The translations under genes and the position numbers were made by a program. DNA of 15,442 nt from the NCBI GenBank assembly GCA_964610885.1, contig CAZSWR010000084.1, positions 1 through 15,442 on the forward strand, given 5' to 3'. Within the stretch, counting starts at the first letter, position 1. Each line of letters opens with the position of its first letter. Shown in pieces: positions 5,184-11,990 of this stretch. This stretch comes from CAZSWR01 sp964610885 (GTDB lineage Bacteria; Bacteroidota; Ignavibacteria; Kapaibacteriales; UBA2268). The notes under the pieces are model-generated. The model was not told where the DNA came from. It saw only the letters and a program-made list of their open reading frames with translations, and searched no databases.

Positions 5184-8100
5184 TCAGTTCGACATCGCCG
5201 GCAGGTGTTTCGTGCCGGGCGAGGCAATGCGGCGGCCATGGTGTGCGGTCATACCGCCCAGGTGGCCTGGTGCTTGTTCGTCCACCTTGAAGCTGTTGAC
5301 CAGTTCGCGGAGGTTGTCGGTCATCTTCGCAAGTTCGTCCGAAGCGTGGGCAATATCGAGTATTCGTTTTGTTGCCTCATTGGTAACCTGCGAGATAGCT
5401 GCAACGTTTTTCGATATTTCCTCGCTTGTCGAGGATTGCTCTTCGCTGGCGGCAGCGATTCGGCTGATCATGTCTTGGACGTCTTGCGAGCTGTCCACGA
5501 TTAGTTTCAGCGAATTGCCTGCTTTGTCTGCAAGCGAGATGCCGCTATTGACTTCGTCGTTACCTTTCTTCATAGCCACGACGGCCTGTTCGGTTTCGTT
5601 TTGGATGCCTTTTATCATCTGGGCAATCTGTTTGGTAGCTTCGGTGGTCCTTTCGGCGAGTTTCCTGACTTCGTCGGCCACGACTGCGAACCCGCGGCCT
5701 TGCTCGCCGGCTCGGGCGGCTTCGATGGCAGCGTTAAGCGCGAGCAGATTGGTTTGGTCGGCAATATCGTCGATAACGGAGATGATCTCGCCAATTTGCT
5801 TGCTCGATTCGCCAAGTTTTTCGATGTTTTCGGCGGATTGCTTGACGACGATAGCGATGTCGCGCATCTTTGTAACGGTTTGCTCGACGACGTCGCCGCC
5901 CTCTTTGGCCACAATTCTGTTTTTCTCTGCCACGTCTGCAGTGCGGCCGGCTGCCATAGCGTTTTCTGTGATTGTGCGGGACATTTCTTCGACGGCCGAT
6001 GCCACTTCGTCCGCCTGCGATGATTGTTCTTCGCTTGCGGCGGCCATTGTTTCTGCAGTCGAAGAGATTTGCACGGCCGAGCTTGCCGACGTTTCGACTG
6101 CTTCGAGCACCTGGGCAATCAACGAAGAGAGCGAATCGCCAAGAGTATTAATGTTGTGTTTGAGCTTCTGGTGGTCGCCGTTGTAGTGTCCTTCCATCCT
6201 CATGGTAAGGTCGCCGTTGGCCATAACTGCCAGTACGTTACCGGCTTCGTTGATCGGATCTACGATTGCGTCGAGTGTTTTATTGACGCCTTCGATTATT
6301 GCGCGGAAATCGCCTTGGTGGCGGGTCAACTCAGCCCGTTTGTCCAAGCGGCCTTCGATAGCAGCATTAGCAAGGCTAACTGCATCGTCCACGAGCAGAC
6401 TGACTGCATCGATTGCTGTGTTAAGGTTATTCTTGATCTCGTTGAAATCGCCATTGTATTTATCAGTGATGCGCGGCGGAATATCGCCTTTTGCAATTCT
6501 ATCAACGTATTCGGCGGCCACGTTTAGCGGGCCGATAACCGAGTCGAGCGTTTGGTTTATTCCATTTACAATTGCTTGCCAACTGCCATTGAACTGGCTA
6601 ATATCGGCGCGGATGTCCAATTTGCCCTCGACGGCTGCATTTGTGAGGTTTGCCACCTGAGTTTCGACGTTTCGAAGCACTTCGATTGTGTGATTCATGT
6701 TGTTTTTAATCGTGTCGAATTCGCCCTTGTAATCGGTCGTAATTCTTTTGAGTTCAGTTCCCGAGCTGATTCCGGTAATGAATTCGGACATCATATAGAT
6801 CGGATCGACCAATGTGTCAATCAGCATATTGATTTCATTTACGAATTTCTTCCAATCGCCTTGGAAAAGGTCAATATTGCCACGGTCTTTGAGTTCGCCA
6901 TTTTGCACGTGCTCGATAATCCTGCTAACTCCTTTGATAAGCAGCCCGTTTATATCAATTAATTGGTTGAGGTTGTTCTTGATTTCGTTGAAATCGCCCT
7001 TGTAGTCTTCGACGATCTTGGGCGGAATGTCGCCTTTGGAGATTCTATCCATGTATTCAGCAGCAACGTTTAGCGGGCCGATGACGGCGTCCAAAGTATC
7101 GTTGAAGCCGCGGAGTATTTTCCTGAATACGCCTTGAGCTTTTTCTGCATCGACTCGCATATCCAATTTTCCATCGCGGGCGGATTGAATTGCCACACCT
7201 GTTTGGTCCACGAGCATGGTAATCGAATCGATCAATTGGTTCATATTGTTTTTAATCTCATTGAAGTCGCCTTTGTATTCGTCAGTAATCCGAGGAGGAA
7301 TATCGCCTTTGGAAACTCTGTCCACGTATTCTGCGGCCACATTCAGCGGGCCGATAACGGCATCGAGAGTGCGATTGACTCCGTCTATTATGGCTCGGAA
7401 GTCTCCCGTGTGGCGTGAGGCGTCTGCACGATTGTCCAACTTGCCTTCGAGGGCGGATTGCGAAAGCATCACAGCGTCCTTCACGAGCGAGTTTACCGAG
7501 TCGATTGCGAGGTTCAAATTGTTTTTAATCTCATTGAAATCGCCATTGTAGTTGTCTGTGATTTTCGGCGGAATGTCTCCCTTGGCGATTCGGTCTATGT
7601 ATTCGGCAGCCACATTCAGCGGGCCGATGACGGCATCGAGAGTGCCATTGATTCCCAAGACGATTTTCTGGAAATCGCCTTCGTGTTTTGAAGCATCTGC
7701 GCGAGTGTCCAGTTTCCCGAGAATGGCCGATTGGGACAAGCTGTCGGCATCGGAAATAAGGTTAGAAATACTTTCCTTCATCGCTTTCATTGCGTTCAAT
7801 AAAACGCCTGTCTCGTCTGTCGAAGTGGTTTCCAGGTCCACATTAGTATTTCCTTTAGAGATCTCTTGGGCTGCATGAACTGCTTTCTGCAAGGGCTTCG
7901 TGATTCCTTTAATAATCCAAAGTGCAATTACAACAACAAGCGCAAGAATGATTAATGAAATAACAATCATTAACCAAAATGTGGAGCCGTATGTGTTTTC
8001 GGCATTTTTACCATCTTCTTTGGCTAAGGTGTTCTGATACTCAACCAATTCATTGACATATTGAACATATTCGGATTGCACGTTCTGGTAGTCCTCGAGG

Positions 8101-8528
8101 AGCATGGTTTGCGCTTCGGCCAGTTTACCAGCCTCGAACAGCTCCACCACTTTGTTTCGTGTTGGAGTATATTTCGCACGAACTGTGCTGATTTTCTGGA
8201 GGATTTCTTTTTCCTTTGGCAACTTGATAGCGTCTTCAAGCTTTTTCAAGCTCTCGGTAACGACTTGAGCATCTTTTTCGTAGTGTTTTTTTACTTTTTC
8301 AATTTCTTTCGGATCTTTCGATAGCAATAGGGTTCTTGTTACTATTGCGTTATTATTTAATGCGTTGGTGATGTTTCCGCTCCATACCATTTTGGGAACT
8401 CGCTCATCGACAAGCAACTTAGTTCCATCGTTTAGTTGCATTAAACTAATTAATGCAATAACATTGCAAACCAGCAATCCAACTATTGCAACCCCGAATC
8501 CGGTGGTTAGCCTTGTTCCAATTTTCAT
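5184..8528 (-). CDS. Methyl-accepting chemotaxis protein with a long poly-HAMP array
   Basis: This is a transmembrane chemoreceptor of 1114 residues, about twice the usual length. Domain order: TM1 (about 10-31); a helical periplasmic four-helix-bundle-like sensor (about 32-181, with EKVKKHYEKDAQVV); TM2 (about 184-206); a canonical HAMP; a chain of repeats to about residue 800; then the cytoplasmic signalling helices with the conserved tip at about 924-950 (DQTNLLALNAAIEAARAGEQ, GRGFAVVADEV). The chain alternates two HAMP-like unit types, DRIAKGDIPP and ALEGKLDNRAD, with a repeat period of 90-92 residues. I count 7 plus 6 units. Glu/Gln/Ser-rich helices (ASSAV..ASEEQSSQADEV) look like methylation regions. 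No CheR-docking pentapeptide is seen at the C terminus, which is His-rich. GAGGTG lies four bases before the start. cheW is immediately upstream. The ligand is unknown. Confidence 0.93.
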   Translation of the reverse strand: MKIGTRLTTGFGVAIVGLLVCNVIALISLMQLNDGTKLLVDERVPKMVWSGNITNALNNNAIVTRTLLLSKDPKEIEKVKKHYEKDAQVVTESLKKLEDAIKLPKEKEILQKISTVRAKYTPTRNKVVELFEAGKLAEAQTMLLEDYQNVQSEYVQYVNELVEYQNTLAKEDGKNAENTYGSTFWLMIVISLIILALVVVIALWIIKGITKPLQKAVHAAQEISKGNTNVDLETTSTDETGVLLNAMKAMKESISNLISDADSLSQSAILGKLDTRADASKHEGDFQKIVLGINGTLDAVIGPLNVAAEYIDRIAKGDIPPKITDNYNGDFNEIKNNLNLAIDSVNSLVKDAVMLSQSALEGKLDNRADASRHTGDFRAIIDGVNRTLDAVIGPLNVAAEYVDRVSKGDIPPRITDEYKGDFNEIKNNMNQLIDSITMLVDQTGVAIQSARDGKLDMRVDAEKAQGVFRKILRGFNDTLDAVIGPLNVAAEYMDRISKGDIPPKIVEDYKGDFNEIKNNLNQLIDINGLLIKGVSRIIEHVQNGELKDRGNIDLFQGDWKKFVNEINMLIDTLVDPIYMMSEFITGISSGTELKRITTDYKGEFDTIKNNMNHTIEVLRNVETQVANLTNAAVEGKLDIRADISQFNGSWQAIVNGINQTLDSVIGPLNVAAEYVDRIAKGDIPPRITDKYNGDFNEIKNNLNTAIDAVSLLVDDAVSLANAAIEGRLDKRAELTRHQGDFRAIIEGVNKTLDAIVDPINEAGNVLAVMANGDLTMRMEGHYNGDHQKLKHNINTLGDSLSSLIAQVLEAVETSASSAVQISSTAETMAAASEEQSSQADEVASAVEEMSRTITENAMAAGRTADVAEKNRIVAKEGGDVVEQTVTKMRDIAIVVKQSAENIEKLGESSKQIGEIISVIDDIADQTNLLALNAAIEAARAGEQGRGFAVVADEVRKLAERTTEATKQIAQMIKGIQNETEQAVVAMKKGNDEVNSGISLADKAGNSLKLIVDSSQDVQDMISRIAAASEEQSSTSEEISKNVAAISQVTNEATKRILDIAHASDELAKMTDNLRELVNSFKVDEQAPGHLGGMTAHHGRRIASPGTKHLPAMSN
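5270..6130 (-). other. MCP signalling domain coding region
   Basis: This part of the receptor gene encodes the two long cytoplasmic antiparallel helices and the hairpin tip that contacts CheA and CheW. It is far more conserved than the rest of the receptor. The tip motif encoded near 5690-5760 is intact, so the receptor should be competent for kinase control. Confidence 0.8.
6145..7910 (-). repeat. Tandem HAMP-encoding repeats, about 270-276 bp per pair
   Basis: Within the receptor gene, blocks coding for DAVIGPLNVAAEY followed by a GDIPP unit and a KLDxRAD unit recur. The recognisable DNA mark GCGGGCCGAT appears near 6527, 7075, 7346 and 7618. Spacings are about 270-273 bp, with a double gap between the first two because a diverged copy (VDPIYMMSEFITGISSG) sits between them. 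The most similar copies are close at DNA level, so they probably arose by recent duplication or are homogenised by recombination. Confidence 0.85.
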
Positions 8529-8616
8529 AAATCACCTCAAAAATTTACAACTTCTTGTTTCATTATTTCCAATTTTGTGTTCTGCTCGGCAAGGAACCGA
8601 AGTGGCCGAAGCCAAC

Positions 8617-9126
8617 TTAGTTCGCAGAGATATCAATTCTGTCCAATTCGCTTTGCTGAGAAAACGAAAGGACTTTTTCCAAATCCAACAGAATAAGTAG
8701 TCTATCGTCCAATTTTGCAATTCCGGTGATAAAATGTGAATCAATTGATGAAATCATCGGTGGTGTGGATTCCGTTATTGTGGATGAAATCCGCAGTACC
8801 TCGCTAACGCTATCGACTATGAAGCCGATAACTCTTGAGTTTATTTCAACGACGATGAATCTCGTCGATTTGTCATAGTCCTTTTCGGGCATTCCCAAAC
8901 GTTTCCGAAGGCAGATCAGAGGGATGACCCTGCCCCGGAGGTTAATTATTCCTTCGACGAATTCCGGCGCATTCGGCACTTTCGTAATTTCGACCATTCT
9001 GTTTATTCCTTGAATATTCAGTATATCGACAGCGAATTCTTCATTGGCCAAATGGAAGGTAACTAATTGTAATAAATCATTTAATCCGGCTTCGCCTTTG
9101 GATTTCTGAGTATCAACAGCATTCAT
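8617..9126 (-). CDS. cheW: Chemotaxis coupling protein CheW
   Basis: This is a scaffold protein that links chemoreceptors to the histidine kinase CheA at the inner face of the membrane. The product of 169 residues has the usual CheW core: LVTFHLANEEFAVDILNIQG (21-40), the VPNAPEFVEGIINLRGRVIPL block with N62-L63-R64-G65 (R64 matches the conserved CheA/receptor contact Arg), and a C-terminal ITGIAKLDDRLLILLDLEKVL strand region. The ATG at 9126 is chosen because GGAGG lies four bases upstream; a further in-frame extension to 9231 codes for a Phe/Asn/Arg-rich stretch with no CheW similarity. It lies 88 bp upstream of the chemoreceptor gene on the same strand, so the two are probably co-transcribed and act together. 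No cheA, cheB, cheR or cheY is in the window. Confidence 0.94.
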   Translation of the reverse strand: MNAVDTQKSKGEAGLNDLLQLVTFHLANEEFAVDILNIQGINRMVEITKVPNAPEFVEGIINLRGRVIPLICLRKRLGMPEKDYDKSTRFIVVEINSRVIGFIVDSVSEVLRISSTITESTPPMISSIDSHFITGIAKLDDRLLILLDLEKVLSFSQQSELDRIDISAN

Positions 9127-9138
9127 TATTCCTCCATG
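9122..9138 (-). promoter_or_regulatory. Ribosome binding site fixing the cheW start
   Basis: GGAGG is followed by AATA and then ATG at 9126. This is the strongest Shine-Dalgarno match in the window and decides against the longer in-frame start at 9231. Confidence 0.8.
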
Positions 9139-9258
9139 GGATAATTCTTTTTTTGCCTTATCGAATGTTATATTACGATTGAATTGTATGCTAAAATAAA
9201 AATTCTCTTCCCTGCGAATAGTAAAGCGCAAGAACCTTTTTGATCATATTTCCAAAGC

Positions 9259-9296
9259 GCCTCTCGCTGCCCAAACAAGCAGAGTAGGGCAGAGGC
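9259..9296 (-). terminator. Hairpin directly after rex, possible weak terminator
   Basis: GCCTCTGCCC (9296-9287 on the minus strand) can pair with GGGC (9272-9269) and AGAGGC (9264-9259), with a four-base bulge. It starts at the base after the rex stop codon. Only TTT follows shortly after, so termination may be partial and some rex transcription may reach cheW. Confidence 0.45.
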
Positions 9297-9953
9297 TTAT
9301 TCTTGGCCTTCTTTCTGAGGGTTCTTGAAAACAGATTGCTTCCTGGCAAAGAATGCGACCGTCTCGAGAGGGATCAACATATCGAGATCTTCAACCATTA
9401 TTTCGCTCGGGACGTGCAATCGGGCAGGTGTGTAATTCAATATACCTTTGATCCCTGCCGCCACAAACATATCTGTCATCTTCTGCGCGTAGTCCGGTGG
9501 GCAAGAAATAATGCCGACATTGATCCTTTCCTTGGGTATGAGAATCGGTATCTTGTCAACAGAATGGATCATACATCCGGCGATTTCCTTGCCGATCTTT
9601 TTCGGATCCGTATCGAACCCCAAGATGAGAGTAAGGTTCTGGAAATTCCAATAGCAATACTCGATTACAGATTTGCCCAACTTTCCAACGCCGACGATAG
9701 CAATTCTTTGGCCGCTCGGATTGTCTAAGAATACTCCGAGGTGGTACTCCAAGTCGTGAATGGAATACCCCTTCGCCGGCGTGCCGTGGTAGCCGATCGT
9801 CATCAGGTCGTTACGCACCTGCTCTGGCGAGCACGAAGCAAGTTTGGCTAAATTCTGAGAATAAATATTATCTACTCCTTCGTAGATAAGCCTGGTTAGT
9901 ATTTTCCTATAGATAATCAGGCGCTGTACGGTTTTGGTTGCGACTTTAGTCAT
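9297..9953 (-). CDS. rex: Redox-sensing transcriptional repressor Rex
   Basis: This is a cytosolic homodimeric repressor that senses the NADH/NAD+ ratio; NADH releases it from DNA. Length (218) is typical. The winged-helix DNA-binding domain covers about 9-75, with the recognition helix SPEQVRNDLMTIG at 42-54, followed by GTPAKGYSIHDL. The Rossmann domain starts with IAIVGVGKLGKS (84-95), continues with GFDTDPKKIG, and contains the family signature LNYTPARLHVP; the domain-swapped C-terminal helix contains FFARKQ. Compared with the common Rex helix (VRKDLSYFG), R47 and D49 are kept but the neighbouring positions are N48, M51 and I53, so operator preference may differ from the Firmicute form. 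No clear Shine-Dalgarno site precedes the ATG at 9953. A palindrome 27 bp upstream could mediate autoregulation. Confidence 0.95.
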   Translation of the reverse strand: MTKVATKTVQRLIIYRKILTRLIYEGVDNIYSQNLAKLASCSPEQVRNDLMTIGYHGTPAKGYSIHDLEYHLGVFLDNPSGQRIAIVGVGKLGKSVIEYCYWNFQNLTLILGFDTDPKKIGKEIAGCMIHSVDKIPILIPKERINVGIISCPPDYAQKMTDMFVAAGIKGILNYTPARLHVPSEIMVEDLDMLIPLETVAFFARKQSVFKNPQKEGQE

Positions 9954-9979
9954 AGTTTTAACGTGCCGGTTATATTACA

Positions 9980-9997
9980 TTGTTAATTTCGTAACGT
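9980..9997. promoter_or_regulatory. Candidate Rex operator upstream of rex
   Basis: TTGTTAATTTCGTAACGT contains the inverted repeat GTTA-N6-TAAC, centred about 35 bp before the rex start. It resembles the TTGTTAA-N4-TTAACAA form of Rex operators described for some phyla, matching 11 of the 14 specified positions. Its position fits autorepression. The assignment is inference. Confidence 0.4.
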
Positions 9998-10318
9998 ATA
10001 TGTATTTCAAATGATTAGTTCGGATTTGATCATGAAATCATTGATTCAATGCATCACTTTTAAGTAGATACGTGATTTTCATTTCTTTATTGTTATTATT
10101 TTAACAAATTTTTGTAATTTTTTAACTTCTTACATTTCAGAAAATTACACCAGACAAAGGATCGGCTGTTTTCCAAAAGTCTTTAGAAATATTTATTTAT
10201 TGGCCGTTGAAATAAAAGTAATTCAGTATAGCATCGCGTATCCAATCGCGTGCATAGTATTGATATTAAATGAGTAACGTAATGAGAATGGGGGAGATGA
10301 AATACGTTTCTTTATCGC

Positions 10319-10343
10319 ATAATGTGGGGATAGTCCACATTAT
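10319..10343. repeat. Perfect 9-bp inverted repeat
   Basis: ATAATGTGG (10319-10327) and CCACATTAT (10335-10343) are exact reverse complements with a 7-base centre. No T-run follows on either strand. It could be a dimeric regulator's binding site or an RNA hairpin. No neighbouring gene start is close: rex begins 366 bp to the left, reading away. Confidence 0.55.
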
Positions 10344-10487
10344 AAATACATGAGTATTTTCAATATTGAAACTATATTATACAGCGTAGCGGTTGTTATA
10401 TTGTAGCAATATTTGTTTTTATTTTAGATATTTCGCATAGCGAATATTCTATATAATTAGTTCTACCACGTTTTGATATAACAACCG

Positions 10488-10518
10488 ATACGCGGTATAA
10501 ATCCGTGATTTTTTTTTA
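10488..10518 (+). terminator. Orphan terminator-like hairpin, plus strand
   Basis: CGCGG pairs with CCGTG (one G-U pair) around a 7-base loop and is followed by A and then nine T residues. The stem is short. No plus-strand gene precedes it, so either it ends an unannotated RNA or it is fortuitous. Confidence 0.25.
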
Positions 10519-10605
10519 TTACTTGCAAGTGGTATTGGGCAAGTCTCCAGTCAATTCTTTTGCAGGAAAGACAACTGAGAAGTGAAATAAAACACAGTTT
10601 GCTGT

Positions 10606-11076
10606 TTATGCTTTCGCTTGCCCGCCGTGGTTGCTGCATCTGTGCATCAGAGCGGCTATGCCGAAAAATGTTATGTTTGCTGCTTGGTTGCCGGCAATGA
10701 CGGCTATCGTTTCGTATGAAATTAGGCTCGATGCCGAATACAAGCAAAAGGGGCGAATCAGAAGGAAATCGAGAAGTTCGCTCAGGCCGAACTCAATTAC
10801 AAGTTTTTTGATTATTATTAAAATCTGCTTCCATTTGCCGATGCTTCCGGCCGCGGGAATAGAACGCCATTCAGCAAGCGCAATCGGCACGTAGAAACCC
10901 AAGAACGCGCCGCAAGTCCCGAAATATGCCGAAACCACGTCGTTACTGAAAGCGGAGGAGGCAATATTGAATGCAAAATATGAGGCAAAGAAACTGATTA
11001 TCTCAGCTATATAATAACGCTTTATGTAAAACTTAATAGTTTCCCAGGCAGTTCGGCGCAAAGTATCTTCCGGCAT
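10606..11076 (-). CDS. Small integral membrane protein paired with the GT2 glycosyltransferase
   Basis: I do not recognise a named family with certainty. The 156-residue product has about four hydrophobic segments: 22-42 (ISFFASYFAFNIASSAF), 45-65, 82-110 and 118-140. Between them is the polar stretch EFGLSELLDFLLIRPF. Similar small four-helix proteins are often found beside polyprenyl-phosphate glycosyltransferases; the size and topology recall GtrA-like flippase components, but I see no clear GtrA signature. The ATG at 11076 begins seven bases after the glycosyltransferase stop codon; a TTG at 11112 inside the preceding gene would add 12 residues and is less likely. No Shine-Dalgarno site is apparent, so translational coupling is plausible. 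Inferred role: a membrane partner in lipid-linked sugar transfer or translocation. Confidence 0.75.
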   Translation of the reverse strand: MPEDTLRRTAWETIKFYIKRYYIAEIISFFASYFAFNIASSAFSNDVVSAYFGTCGAFLGFYVPIALAEWRSIPAAGSIGKWKQILIIIKKLVIEFGLSELLDFLLIRPFCLYSASSLISYETIAVIAGNQAANITFFGIAALMHRCSNHGGQAKA

Positions 11077-11083
11077 TGGTGGA

Positions 11084-11827
11084 TTATTTGGTGTATGCCC
11101 TGAAATGCCCAAGATTGATTCTTTGCAGAAAGTGCATAAGCGATACTCTCAGCACTCCGAGGCCATATTTCATGCTTCGGCGGAAATTAATCGAAGAGGC
11201 CTCCTTGAAATACTTTGTCGGGCAGGTGATTTCTGCTATTTCATAGTTTGCATACGCAATTTGGGACAGCATTTCATTGTCGAAAATGAAATCGTCTGAA
11301 TTACTGTTGAAATTAATAGCGCGCAACACTTCAGCCGAGAAAGCGCGATAGCCCGTGTGGTATTCCGAGAGTTTCTGGCCGATCATAATGTTTTGGAAAA
11401 GGGTCAGGAAGCGGTTAGCAATATATTTGTATTTTGGCATTCCGCCCTTGAGCGCTCCCTTCCCGAGGATTCGCGAGCCGAGTACCACGTGATAGACGCC
11501 GTTGGCAATCAGGTAGGCCATGGAATGCAGCAATTTCGGAGTATATTGGTAGTCCGGGTGCAGCATGATGACAATGTCCGCGCCGAGTTCGAGCGCTTTG
11601 TTGTAACAAGTCTTTTGGTTGCCGCCATATCCTTTGTTCAGTTCGTGCCGGATAACGTGGTTAATGCCCAATTCTTTGGCGCGGGCGACCGTTCCGTCCG
11701 GGCTGGCATCGTCCACGAGTATCACGTCGTCAACGATGTCGAAAGGTATTTCCGAATAGGTTATTTCGAGAGTCTTTTCGGCTTTATATGCCGGGAGTAC
11801 TATTATTAGTTTTTTACCATTTATCAT
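11084..11827 (-). CDS. Family 2 glycosyltransferase, DPM/polyprenyl-phosphate type
   Basis: This enzyme of 247 residues with a GT-A fold probably transfers a sugar from a nucleotide sugar to a polyprenyl-phosphate carrier at the inner face of the membrane. Motifs: IIVLPAYKAEKTL (8-20); VDDASPDGT (38-46), whose Asp residues bind the nucleotide; LNKGYGGNQKT (63-73); LHPDYQY (89-95), taking the place of the usual DAD metal-binding motif with D92 retained; LGSR (116-119); and SEYHTGYRAFS (154-164), the acceptor-side signature. No transmembrane helix follows the catalytic domain, so the downstream membrane protein may serve as anchor. The ATG at 11827 starts at the conserved strand. An extension to 11914 would add a Phe/Cys-rich stretch close to the topA hairpins and is rejected. 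The sugar and lipid substrates are unknown. Confidence 0.88.
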   Translation of the reverse strand: MINGKKLIIVLPAYKAEKTLEITYSEIPFDIVDDVILVDDASPDGTVARAKELGINHVIRHELNKGYGGNQKTCYNKALELGADIVIMLHPDYQYTPKLLHSMAYLIANGVYHVVLGSRILGKGALKGGMPKYKYIANRFLTLFQNIMIGQKLSEYHTGYRAFSAEVLRAINFNSNSDDFIFDNEMLSQIAYANYEIAEITCPTKYFKEASSINFRRSMKYGLGVLRVSLMHFLQRINLGHFRAYTK

Positions 11828-11918
11828 ATTAATCAACTTCTTGCTGGAACATACCAAACAATCGAAACTTTCAAAAACAATCCATGCGTTTGAAAAATTG
11901 AACAAAAAATACACAGAA

Positions 11919-11938
11919 CAGCGGGGCTGAACCCGCTG
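11919..11938 (-). terminator. Hairpin between topA and the glycosyltransferase
   Basis: CAGCGGG (11919-11925) pairs perfectly with CCCGCTG (11932-11938) around a 6-base loop. On the minus strand a TTTTTT run follows only after about ten further bases, so it is an imperfect intrinsic terminator. Together with the hairpin at 11963-11981 it probably ends topA transcription. Confidence 0.5.
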
Positions 11939-11962
11939 ATTCCGTGCTTCATTTTCTGTCGC

Positions 11963-11981
11963 GCTTCCCCACGAGGGAAGC
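11963..11981 (-). terminator. Hairpin directly downstream of topA
   Basis: GCTTCCC (11963-11969) pairs with GGGAAGC (11975-11981) around a 5-base loop, ten bases after the topA stop codon. No T-run follows, so it may stabilise the mRNA end or help a Rho-type terminator. Confidence 0.45.
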
Positions 11982-11990
11982 CTTGAGTCT

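Larger units (their letters stand above)
9954..10605. other. Gene-free AT-rich region between rex and the membrane-protein gene
   Basis: No credible open reading frame was found on either strand over about 650 bp. The rex promoter must lie at its left end. The region contains a 9-bp palindromic hairpin at 10319-10343, smaller dyads at 10398-10413 and 10427-10446, and a terminator-like hairpin with a T-run at 10488-10518 on the plus strand. It could hold a small RNA or be the remains of a lost gene; the sequence does not decide. Confidence 0.55.

Noticed and set aside
5164..6186. Plus-strand open frame of 340 codons, Ser/Ala/Thr-rich
   Set aside because: It is the antisense shadow of the MCP signalling domain; the Ser/Ala-rich composition follows from the receptor's repetitive codons.
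6145..7910. Possible CRISPR-like array because of regular repeats
   Set aside because: The repeats are about 270 bp, in frame within a protein gene, and encode HAMP-type units.
9127..9231. 35-codon N-terminal extension of cheW
   Set aside because: The ATG at 9126 has a near-perfect Shine-Dalgarno site and the extension is not CheW-like.
10583..10606. Terminator just after the small membrane-protein gene
   Set aside because: The AAACAG/CTG-TG-TTT pairing is only three to six base pairs with a bulge and is too weak to call.
10463..10747. Minus-strand open frame of 94 codons
   Set aside because: It overlaps the small membrane-protein gene in another frame, with a product of no coherent character and no ribosome binding site.
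11828..11914. 29-codon N-terminal extension of the glycosyltransferase
   Set aside because: The GT-A core begins right after the ATG at 11827, and the extension begins next to the topA terminator hairpin.
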